From Klebsormidium nitens (Eukaryota > Streptophyta > Klebsormidiophyceae > Klebsormidiales > Klebsormidiaceae), in NCBI GenBank assembly GCA_000708835.1, contig DF237161.1, positions 1 to 22,182 of the forward strand: a stretch of 22,182 nucleotides of DNA, given 5' to 3'. Every line of letters begins with the position of its first letter. The first letter of the stretch is position 1. The position numbers and the translations under genes were made by a program. Positions 1 to 8,222 of the stretch are shown here, in pieces. Below the pieces are notes generated by a model. The model ran no database searches and was not told the origin of the DNA. It saw only the letters and a list, made by a program, of their open reading frames with translations.

Positions 1-629
1 CGTCACAGGCAGGCACGGTCTCCCGCCGCCAGGACTTAGCCCGGAGGCTTTACGACTCACGCAGCCCCCTCAGATACCCATCAGCGAGAGCGCCCCTAGC
101 CTTAGACCGAGCACCCTGCCTCCCTAATGCACCTCAGCGACAAAGGCCCGCAGCCCTTGCCCCGACCTGGCAACGGTGGAACACTAACACAACTGCTACA
201 ACCACGCGGCCTGACCCCGCGCCCCAGCCTCACAGGCTGTTCCCCAGGCTGCCCTCCAGGCTGCCGCACCGCACCCACTCTTCAACAGAGCGACCCCGCG
301 TGACGCCACACGGTCCCTCACCCCCTCCAGCCTAAACCCAACCTGCCCGTGATTCTTTCTTCTGTGAATGCCTTGCGCCACATCCACGCTTCACAGAAGG
401 ACCATGGGTATGACTGGAACACATGCGTCTCACCATGCCATCATCGCACCGTAACTTGAGACTTCCTTCAGGCCATCGTAAAGCTCTCAAGGGTTGCCAC
501 TGAAACGCCCTTACAAAGCCTCTGAATGAACAGAAGAAAGAATGAAGCATAGGGCTTCATATTTTCCCTTATGGTCATGTCCTGTCCCTAGGCTAGGTGC
601 AAATCATGCACTTATTTCAATTATCGTAT
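1..629. other. Left-edge region, no gene recognised
   Basis: The first ~330 bases are GC- and C-rich; the rest is closer to even composition. Short open frames exist on both strands but none shows a recognisable motif. A GGTGAGGG-like donor on the minus strand near 312-318 resembles the donors used by the genes further right, so an exon of a minus-strand gene could lie here, but nothing else supports one. Confidence 0.3.
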
Positions 630-1061
630 TTATGCCTCCACTCTAGTTACCAAGTAACTCAGCCGGACATAAATACGACATGACGCCATCCAGCCTGACA
701 CGCGCTTTGCCGCACCTTTATTGGTTACCGCAACGACTATTGTATTGTCAATATGCAAAGGCAGCCGAAAACAATCGGCACAGTATAAGTACTGCAAAAA
801 GCTCATGTACGTGGATAGATCCTGTGCAATCAGGGCATCCGGATATTGTGATGCAGCTTGAGAAAAGTCAGCGAGAGTTGACCGTCTAAGAAGAAACGCC
901 CCATAGCCATAGCTGGAAGACGCCATAGTGGAAAAATCATCCAAGGAAAGAGGTTGAAAGGGATCAGCTAGTTTGGCCGTCAAATTGTCGCAAAAATGGG
1001 ATGCCACTGTTGAAAAACGGCGTTGTTGGGAATGATTGATCAAATAATCAAATTTACACAA
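630..1061 (-). pseudogene. RNase H domain relic of the retroelement
   Basis: An uninterrupted 143-codon frame. Residues 44-57 (about 932-891) read like the first strand of RNase H, with ASSSYGYGAFL. The catalytic aspartate that normally precedes 'AS' is methionine here. Residues 103-116 (about 755-714) read HIDNTIVVAVTNKG, like the later DN motif of DIRS-type RNase H. The basic AAKR after it also fits the family. The frame is therefore an RNase H remnant, inactive by loss of the first acidic residue, rather than a host gene. The ATG at 1061 is simply the first in the frame and has no special meaning. Confidence 0.45.
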
Positions 1062-1639
1062 TGTGGATCGAATGTCTGGAGTCTAGCGGCGCTAAAGCAA
1101 TTTAGTCCGTGTCCTATGCTAGACTCGCTCAAGTAGAGTCACACGCCAAGTCTAGGTACCTATATTGTTAGCCTAGTAGGTTCAGTTGGCCCCGAATAAT
1201 CAGGTCCAAAAATTTCGCACAAATCTGAGTATCCACAAAGTTACTAATTTAACACCGGTCAATCAATAAGTCAATGGGTGTAACGCCGTAACATGCGCTC
1301 CTTTTACTTCAACCGCTAACTATTGGTTCTCGTCGCACTACCGTCGACGTCACCCAAGAGATCGGGCACAGTAAATGCCCGAATCTCAATAGCCACCAAC
1401 TCTGATAATTCCAGTATGCCTTAACCGCAGTGTGCCTTAAGATAGGTGCCCGGGGACGGTGGGGTTGGGTTGATGGTCAGGGTGGGTTGGGGTGCGAAGC
1501 GCGTAAGTTTTTCGGTTAGAGTTTTTAGTTTGGTGGCTCGAGATCTGAGGGCACACAAAAGATATACCAGTATCAGCTACCATTCGAGATCAAGGCCCAT
1601 TGCCTTCGAGATGCGGATATGGTTTACGGGGCCGTTTAA

Positions 1640-2320
1640 CGTTCCAATGAGCATCAATTGGGCGACGCAGATATGTGCGGCCGCGCCATGTACGACCTTG
1701 CAAACTCTGTTTACTTTTGCCATTAATCTATTAACCCCTTGCGAGTAATACTAGTACGCCCAAGAGTGGTTAGGATTAGCGCGGAACTTGCCGCTTGAAG
1801 CTTCTTGGACATCAAATGAGCCTGCATGGCGACGGAATTCAATGTGTTACCAAGAAGATCAATCACCTGGCAAAGGGCGATGTATTTATGCCATTGGGCG
1901 CCCGCATATTAACCCTCAATCCCAATCTGCAAAGCAGAGTTCGAAGTGGCCAAAATACGTACCAAGCCACTGCTTGATTGGAGCAAATGATATTAGAGGA
2001 CCGTCGACATATACAATAACAATGCAAAAACCGCGCCGAGCTATTATATGCGGATACTGGCTCAAACCGAGTTGCTGGTAACCATCAAAGTACAGGTCTT
2101 CTAACGAATGCATTGGCAAAAAAAGGCCAGTGTATCTCAGTCATAAGTGTCGATCGGAATGATCAGCAACTTCGATCAGCAACATCGATATCGCCTTTAA
2201 CCATATACCCAACTGGGGCTCATCAGCGGAATGGCGCGGTTGACAAATTGAAGCGCAAAGTTCGCCTTCGTTAGCGCATCATTTAGCGGAGCCGCATCGT
2301 TGGCCGTGAGTGATCATGAA
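1640..2320 (-). pseudogene. Reverse transcriptase relic (palm to thumb/connection)
   Basis: This is part of the decayed element above. The clearest open piece is 2119-1916, with FCIVIVYVDG at its centre. The usual catalytic YVDD/YIDD reads YVDG at 2011-2000, so the second aspartate is lost. Upstream, in another frame, 2204-2178 reads MVKGDIDVA, like RT motif A, followed by HWPFFANA near 2131-2108. Downstream, in a further frame, 1860-1800 reads DLLGNTLNSVAMQAHLM and 1730-1640 reads LMAKVNRVCKVVHGAAAHI, typical of the segment joining RT to RNase H in DIRS-like elements. At least three frame changes and several stops separate these pieces. Dinucleotide and codon use differ from the GC-rich host exons. 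A Copia assignment was considered and dropped because of the connection segment. Confidence 0.5.
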
Positions 2321-2423
2321 TGACACAAACCGTCGTTTCGGTCTTAGGGTTGGATCGTGTAGGCACTGCGTGGGACCGTGTGTACTATAGCTTTGCCAAG
2401 TTCTTATATACTAAAGTGTGACT

Positions 2424-3130
2424 TCAGGCCCGGTGCTTTATATCTAGAGTCTCTCTATTGTCGCTTGCCTTGGGCCTGAGACGTGATTGGCCGCACAGCA
2501 GACAAAATTGCATCAATGGCTTGACTGAAACGCTGGCCTTAAAGGCATTTACTTCCGAATCTGCTAAATCATTTATGCAGGCGTGCATGCTGTCCTCTAA
2601 GTCAGAAACGAAGCTTGACAATTTGTCATGCTTATTTTGCATGACGGAGCAGCTTTTCTTCAATAGAGAAGTTGCCTCACTGAGCTAAGGGCAGCTCGCG
2701 CGAGCTCTCCTCATCTTTCAAACTTTGCCTTTGCGAAAAGAAAGGCGCTTGTGCACTGAGCTGATGGTGCAAGGGGGAGGAAAATCTGTCCCCCCGCCCA
2801 ATCCACCCACTGCGAGCACCTCTTTCTCTTGTGCCCCAGCATGTCCTCTTGCATCGCCTGCTCCGAACGTGCTGCCTGTGCCCAAATTGCACAACTTGGG
2901 CGCGCGTGCACGCCTGCGTCATCTCGGCGGGCGTGCCGCTGGCCAGCGCGCCAGCCCACATTAGACGCAACGTGCGCACTTGTTGTCTCGGCGTTGCACG
3001 GCTCCGGTCGACAGCTATGCAGAATTGTGAAGACCGGTACTCACTTTGGCGGAGGCAGGTTGTTGTTGATGCGGCTGGCAAGATCTTCGTCGTCGCTATC
3101 GGCTGACGCGGTCTTGCGGTACCGATACAT
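2424..3130 (-). CDS. Possible small three-exon gene, unknown function
   Basis: Not a recognised family. Proposed exons are 3130-3045, 2913-2811 and 2684-2424, giving about 149 residues. The first exon starts at an ATG and encodes an acidic stretch (ASADSDDEDLASRI). It ends at a full GTGAGT donor (3044-3039). The phase-2 donor matches a CAG acceptor before 2913 that opens a 50-codon stop-free frame. The second donor (GTGGGT) and the third-exon acceptor (TTAG before 2684) are weaker choices. Exon 3 is helical and polar (KHDKLSSFVSDLEDSMHACI), possibly a coiled coil, and carries several cysteines near its end. The gene lies beside a dead retroelement and could itself be relic sequence. The phase agreement and strong first donor are the main support. 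Confidence 0.35.
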
Positions 3131-3950
3131 CTCGCTGCAACATGAAGCCAAGTCGGTTGTGGGGAGCCTCTTATATGGCATGCATGAAACTCTGAAGCTT
3201 TCGAGTGGGCAACATATCTGTTCTCTGCTGCTTGGAAACCCTAGACGCATTGGGAAGACGACTTGTAGATGTTTGCCTTCTCACAGCTTTGCAAATCGTC
3301 TGTGTCTCGAAAATGTGGCCTTTTTCTGTTTTCAGTGCCAAGCGCGCAAGCTGGAGAAGACTGATCACTCAGGTCAAATCCCGTTCGCAATCCGAGTCCG
3401 AGCTCTCAAAGTCGGTTACACTGGAACCGGCTCGTAAGTTCGCGTGGGGGTGCCACTCGTAAGCACATCAAATGGCGTCAGTGACCACGAGAGAGCAGTC
3501 TCGAACTTTAGCTGTGAGCGTGCAATATGACAGTTAGGCTTTAACGCTGCGTCATGACTCGTTGGCTCCTACTGTAGCACTCCTAGCACTAGGTGCATAG
3601 GTGAGAATCTGGAGACTTGAGGAGATCAGTGGGGGATCTCAGTGGTCGCCGGTTTCGCGCATTGGGCGCAAGACTGGAGCCGAAGTGGGAGCCAAAGTAC
3701 TGCGCAGCAGTCTGGATCTGTTTTGATGTCGCCGACGCGCGTGTGAAAATTCGCGACCCGGAATTTCGTTGACACGCGCGGCCTGCCAGGTCCGTGGCGT
3801 ACTGGAAGACTGGACTTTTGCAAGCTCGGAAAACGGGAGAAAACCCCATTCGCTTCGCATACGCGAGAACCCTAATAGTAAAAGCTAGGAAAATAAGTCA
3901 AATCTCTAAAAAAGCCTTTAATATATATATTCAAGTGGTGACTTCGGGTT
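3131..3950. other. Intergenic stretch, nothing recognised
   Basis: Mixed-composition DNA upstream of the possible small minus-strand gene. Several open frames overlap on both strands without recognisable motifs or convincing splice sites. An AT-rich patch with a short AT dinucleotide run lies near 3920-3931. The interval should contain the promoter of the 2424-3130 gene if that gene is real. Confidence 0.4.
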
Positions 3951-4179
3951 ATCTTTCTGCGCCGGCTAGCGAAGATTTTCTCCGCAGCCAGGCATACTCG
4001 AAGGACCTTTAGCCAGATCCATGTGCAGAAAATTCCGAACGGAGGCAGGCCAACCCCTCCGTCCAGAGAAAGTTGCAAACTACGGGGTTTGACCCGCGGA
4101 CCTTCGGGCCGACCACAAGTGGAGGCACGTGGCAGTTCTCTAGCCAGCTGAGCTAGCCGAGCCGCGAGCGCAGAAAGAT
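3951..4179 (-). repeat. tRNA-like (SINE-like) segment between inverted arms
   Basis: On the minus strand, 4155-4143 reads TAGCTCAGCTGGC, a match to a Pol III A box / tRNA D arm. 4095-4085 reads GGGTCAAACCC, close to a B box / T loop. Their 47-nt spacing suits Pol III. The segment does not fold as a functional tRNA: the anticodon stem does not pair and the bases 3' of the T arm do not complement the 5' acceptor side. Arms ATCTTTCTGCG (3951-3961) and its exact complement (4169-4179) bracket it. Next to them CGGCTAGC (3963-3970) is repeated in inverted form (4152-4159). CGAAGGAC occurs at 3999-4006 and 4188-4195. A decayed tRNA-derived SINE or a foldback element fits best. Confidence 0.4.
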
Positions 4180-4242
4180 GCGCTGCACGAAGGACTCGGA
4201 AGTTGGTTAGCACAATCGCCGAATTTCACGTCCTAGCCCTGA

Positions 4243-4261
4243 TTAGGCACGGTTGTTCAAT
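4243..4261 (+). repeat. Left copy of 19-bp direct repeat flanking TIR element
   Basis: TTAGGCACGGTTGTTCAAT directly abuts the left terminal inverted repeat. The identical 19 bases recur at 4560-4578 after the right end. The simplest reading is a target-site duplication, though 19 bp is long for a DNA transposon. Confidence 0.8.
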
Positions 4262-4557
4262 ACCGTAGTCCAACGTGATGATTCCGAACGATTTTATTTG
4301 GAATTATTTTCCGACAATCCGACCAGAAAAGCGGATTTATTTATGATGATTCCGACAAGAATCCGAATGCCCTATGTTCTCACTAGGAAGGGGATTTTGA
4401 GGCCGAATTTTGCCGTTTTCGGGCTTCCGAGGACCATTTCAGAAACAATTAACCTTCCCGAGTTTCCACTTTCCGAATGCGAAATCCGAATTTCTGACTT
4501 TCCGAATGCAGATAATTATTTATTTATTTATTCGGAATCATTACCTTGGACTACGGT
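4262..4557. mobile_element. 296-bp non-autonomous TIR element (MITE-like)
   Basis: The ends form a 27-nt terminal inverted repeat with 25 of 27 positions matching. The left end begins ACCGTAGTCCAA and the right end finishes TTGGACTACGGT; both arms continue into ATGATTCCGAA on the element strand. The interior is AT-rich and repeatedly contains TCCGA (TCCGAATGC occurs three times). The 112-codon frame across it shows no transposase motif, so the element would need an enzyme from elsewhere. A 19-bp direct repeat flanks it. It lies 62-82 bp upstream of the UBC start codon, in the promoter or 5' leader of that gene. The superfamily cannot be assigned from these termini. Confidence 0.75.
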
Positions 4558-4559
4558 AG

Positions 4560-4578
4560 TTAGGCACGGTTGTTCAAT
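4560..4578 (+). repeat. Right copy of 19-bp direct repeat
   Basis: Exact repeat of 4243-4261. Two bases (AG) separate it from the right terminal inverted repeat. On the left the corresponding two bases, just outside the repeat, are GA, so a 21-bp duplication with two changes is possible. Confidence 0.8.
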
Positions 4579-4639
4579 CCCTCCTGCCTAGATTGCCATC
4601 CTGCGCAGGGGCGCCATTCGAGCAGGGGGGTTAGCCACG

Positions 4640-7274
4640 ATGGCTGGTCAGTACAATCTGAAGAGCCCGGGAGTCAAGCGGATTCTTCAGGAAATGAAAG
4701 AGATGCAGAGAACCGAGAGCTCGGAGTTTGTTGCGGAAGCCCTAGGAAGTGACCTGTTTGAGTGGCATTTCGCAATCAGAGGTCCAGCGGATACGGAGTT
4801 TGAAGGGGGGATCTATTGCGGACGCATTGTGTTGCCTGCTGAATATCCATTCAAGCCGCCGGCGTTCATGTTTCTCACCGTAAGCTCCCTGTTCGTTTCT
4901 TTATCCAGGCTGGTTGTTAGGGTTGTACGAGTCATTCTGGTTACTGCTTGTTTATTAGTCGTTGCAAATTTAGGATCCTGGAACAGGCAAACTGTCAGAA
5001 AGAGGCAAAGCGTCGGAGGTGCCGTTGGTGAATCATAAAGGGCCGCAGTTTTGGAGCTTGGCGTTCACGCTTGCAGCTCTTTTGCAGCTTTCCTCAATGT
5101 TGATTGTCGCCACTTTACGATTCAGCCAATTGGAGATCATTACTCAGAGGCACTTTCATGGGAATTGCAGGAGGTTCAATCTCACTTTGCTTTTTAGGAG
5201 CGCAAAAACTTTTGGATGCAACTACAGAAACATGACTATCTGGAACAGAAGGTTATCGTCAACTCACCTAAGCATTTACTGAATCTAGTAGAGTGATCCT
5301 ATGTATTCCAGATAATTTGGTGGTGCCATGAGGTTGTAGGGTATGAAGATAGTGTGCTTTTGGTGTTTGGACCTCAGGCAAAACTTCAGCCATGAGGCCC
5401 CTCCCAAAGCCTCAGAACGGAGCCCTTTGATGACGACTAGTTACTTCAAGTGAGGAAGATGCAGATGTTAAATGTCCCACCAGCTTTCTGCTGGCAGTCT
5501 CTAGCAACCTATGCATAAGAGTTTCCAATCGATTTGTGCAGCCAACCGGGCGTTTTGAAGTGGGGACAAAGATCTGCCTCAGCATCTCGCAGCACCACCC
5601 CGAGCACTGGCAGCCAAGCTGGAGCAGTGAGTGGTCCCGGCCCTCTTTCAAAACCTTTTGGTCTTCTTGGCTTCGTGCCAGTGCTGTGTTTGGGACTGCC
5701 TTCGCCTCATTCGCTTGGCCCCAAAGGTTGACTGTTACTACCACCTGTCAGGCAAGGACATCTGTACGCGTCTGCCAGATGTTTGCCTTTTGTTGGTCGC
5801 AAAGGTTTGAGAATCAGGATATGTCTGTTTGCTATCAGGGTTGTGCGGTGGGAGTTTATAGTGAGAGCTCTTCTGCAGGATGCTGTTCATCTGGGCCCCT
5901 GTGCATCAGATTGGCAAGTGCATCATCAGTGTTCTCCACAATCGGATTTGTTTTGACTGCTCTGTTTGGCTCACATTTCTGGGCCTGATTGCTGTCTCCC
6001 TCCCTTAATCTAGATCGAGTCCATTTCAGTCAATCTGCCATGATCGCCTCTGTCACCAATCCTGCCATACTTTCATCTCTCTTTCCTTCTGACTTTGACC
6101 CCTCCCTAGTTTGATTGCTTGCTATTTTCAATTTGATCATGTCGTGCAATCCTCTCTCTCGCTCTCGAATCAAGCTCCAACTTATTGTCAGCTCCAGCTT
6201 ATTGCTTAAGTGTCAGGAAACGACCTGTCTTGTAATATGTAATGTCTGAGTTTGTTTCTTGGTCTCTCCAATCGACTGCCCCAGTAGCCCGGAGTCTACG
6301 GACGTTTCATGATCTGTCAGACTTCTCCAGAAATTTTCTCTCTGCATGACATACTTTGTGATCGTCTTCAACTCCCTCTGAGTACCCATGTTGCTTCAGA
6401 GTCTCCAAATCTGCCATTCTTCTGAAGATCTCCTTTCCCTCCAGTCCGGCTCGCTCTCACCGCCCTGATTGCCTTCATGCCAAGCAAGGCTGAGGGCGCG
6501 CTCGGCTCGCTCGACTACACCAAAGAGGAGCGCCGTGCGCTGGCTATCAAGTCTCGTTCCACTCCTCCCATGTACGGAAGTCCCGAGCGACAGGAGGTGA
6601 TCGACCGGCTCCACGCAGCTCTTCTCGAAGGGGCTCCGCCCGTGCCAGATCTGGTCAAGGCCTCGTCAAAAGGCAGGTCGCTCCAGGAGGCAGAGGAAGC
6701 GAAGGGAGAGAGTGCAGCGCCGCCCGCAGCAAGGCCTCTTGCTCTTTGCGCTGAGGACGGGCGGGGCAGGATAGCCAATGGGGATGAGGAGCATGCGAGA
6801 AGAAAGGAAATCGAAACGAGGAGCACCCGTGAGTCTGGAGGGCAGGGGCCAAGTGGCAGAGGTGCTGGTCAGAACGGGGAGAGTCAAGCGACGGTCTCGA
6901 ACGGAGTGAAAAGGGGCATTGAGATTGAGGAGGAAGTTTTTGAAGGGCACGAGGGCGAGTCAAGCGGGAACGAGAGAAGCTCGAGCATCGCTGAAGAAGC
7001 AGCCAAGGTGCAGGAAGGAATTTCGAATGCCGTTGACAGAGCAAGCACCATGAGTGCGGAGGAAGGGGCACGGAAACGAGCACTGCAAAAACATCCGCTA
7101 GAGTCAGGGGTTCCTCCGGCTCCTACATCATCAGCGGTGCGAAGTCATGTGGCCACAAGTCAGAAGCGTAGGTCGTCAAGCCTGGAGGACAGAGCGCTCA
7201 CAATCCTTGCGGCTGTACTTGCAGCATGCATTGCTTGCTTACTGATCCGAAAAATACTAAGATATTTCTTGTAG
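4640..7274 (+). CDS. ER tail-anchored E2 ubiquitin-conjugating enzyme, UBC32/33/34 (UBE2J/Ubc6) type
   Basis: Accepts ubiquitin from E1 and passes it on with ER-membrane E3 ligases; this family acts in ER-associated degradation. Exons are 4640-4879, 5542-5626 and 6445-7274 (introns GTAAGC..CAG and GTGAGT..CAG, phases 0 and 1), giving 384 residues. Residues 1-80 hold VKRILQEMKEMQ, GPADTEFEGGIYCGRI and YPFKPPAFMFLT. Exon 2 carries TKICLSIS with catalytic Cys92, then HPEHWQPSWS, the family's replacement of the classical HPN region. Exon 3 resumes LTALIAFMPSKAEGALGSLDY and TPPMYGSPERQ. A Glu/Ser-rich linker of about 170 residues follows, then a C-terminal hydrophobic anchor (~359-379) with basic residues to the end, as expected for a tail-anchored ER protein. 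The ATG at 4640 matches the plant N-terminus. Introns are long (662 and 818 nt). A TIR element sits just upstream. Confidence 0.93.
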
Positions 7275-8222
7275 TTGAACCAAGTTGCGAAACTTCGATG
7301 GTGTGTTTCGGGCTTCACATTGAAGACCCAATCTCAGTGCATAGCTTGACAAGAACATGCTAAAGACCGAGGCGAAATTGCTTGCAACATCGGAAGTGAC
7401 TTTAGCATGTAGTTGGAAGCGACTTGCCACTTCATGACTCATTGGACTCATATGATCGGATGACACAATGTTGCATTGTTCGACTGTGTGCGTCACGACT
7501 CAGCCCAAGCACCCCTGATTCTTGCAACAGCTTCCATAAAGTTGTGTATGCGAAGCAAGCTCGATCATGCAATATACCGCCCCAGCTTTTTCATTGTATC
7601 CAGTGCGCAAACAGCGATTACTTTGCATGATGGCGCTGGGCCTGCATATCTGGCGGCGCCTCAGATGTCAAACTTGAAACGTATCTAAGAGAGCTTTTCT
7701 TTATAAGGCTGAAGCGCTGTCGATCTCAGGTACGTTTTCGCCATCATTCAGTACAACAGAATACATCAGAGCGTCATTCATTGCTGCGTCATGGATCAGA
7801 GGTGTCGGCAAATTCGTGCGTATCAACCCAAGCGTCAACCTTTCCATGTACAAGGTCCAAGACCAAAGCATGCATATATACACACACTAGCCTTGTAGAT
7901 CTATTTGTAAATTTCTGCACCAGTTGTACCGTTTAGGCGGCCGGCTGCCTTGTGAGTCTGAACATGTTAGGTTACTGCTTAAATCTACAGAGATCTCATG
8001 AGTACCGTCCAGATTGAGCCACCGTTTGAGGTTTGTATGTGCCTGCCGATTGAAGATGCAACCAGTTTAAATTGCGAGTAGACATGCCCGGGCTAAACCA
8101 AGGCCGTCATTGGGATTGCCGAACAGGTTGCTGCTCTAGGAGTCAACTCGACGGACACATCGTTTGCGAGCTTGATGTCGCATCCACCCAATCGAGTTCG
8201 CCAACATAGTTTCCAACGGAAC
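7275..8222. other. Intergenic region between converging UBC and SECA2 genes
   Basis: Holds the 3' flanks of two converging genes. TGTAA, the usual algal polyadenylation signal, occurs on the plus strand at 7906-7910, but that is 630 nt beyond the UBC stop, so its use is doubtful. Short open frames show no recognisable motifs. Confidence 0.4.

Larger units (their letters stand above)
630..2330 (-). mobile_element. Decayed DIRS-like retroelement (RT plus RNase H relic)
   Basis: Read on the minus strand, this stretch gives in order an RT palm motif-A-like piece (GDIDVA near 2192-2178), a YVDG active-site piece (2011-2000), an RT thumb/connection piece (about 1860-1640), then RNase H (about 930-710). 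This is the order expected for the RT and RNase H of a retroelement. The pieces sit in different frames and are interrupted by stops, so the copy is dead. The thumb wording (LGNTLNSVAMQAHL, then ITRKGLI, then LMAKVNRVCKVVHGA) and the HIDNTIVVAVTNKG RNase H motif resemble DIRS-type (tyrosine-recombinase) retroelements more than Copia. That assignment is from memory. No recombinase, gag or terminal repeat is seen, so the true ends are unknown. Confidence 0.55.

Noticed and set aside
1916-2119. Copia-type RT fragment
   Set aside because: YVDG followed by an aliphatic stretch first suggested Copia, but the downstream connection segment and RNase H wording fit DIRS-like elements better.
4085-4170. 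Functional tRNA gene on the minus strand
   Set aside because: A and B boxes are present, but the anticodon stem and acceptor stem do not pair, so I call it tRNA-like only.
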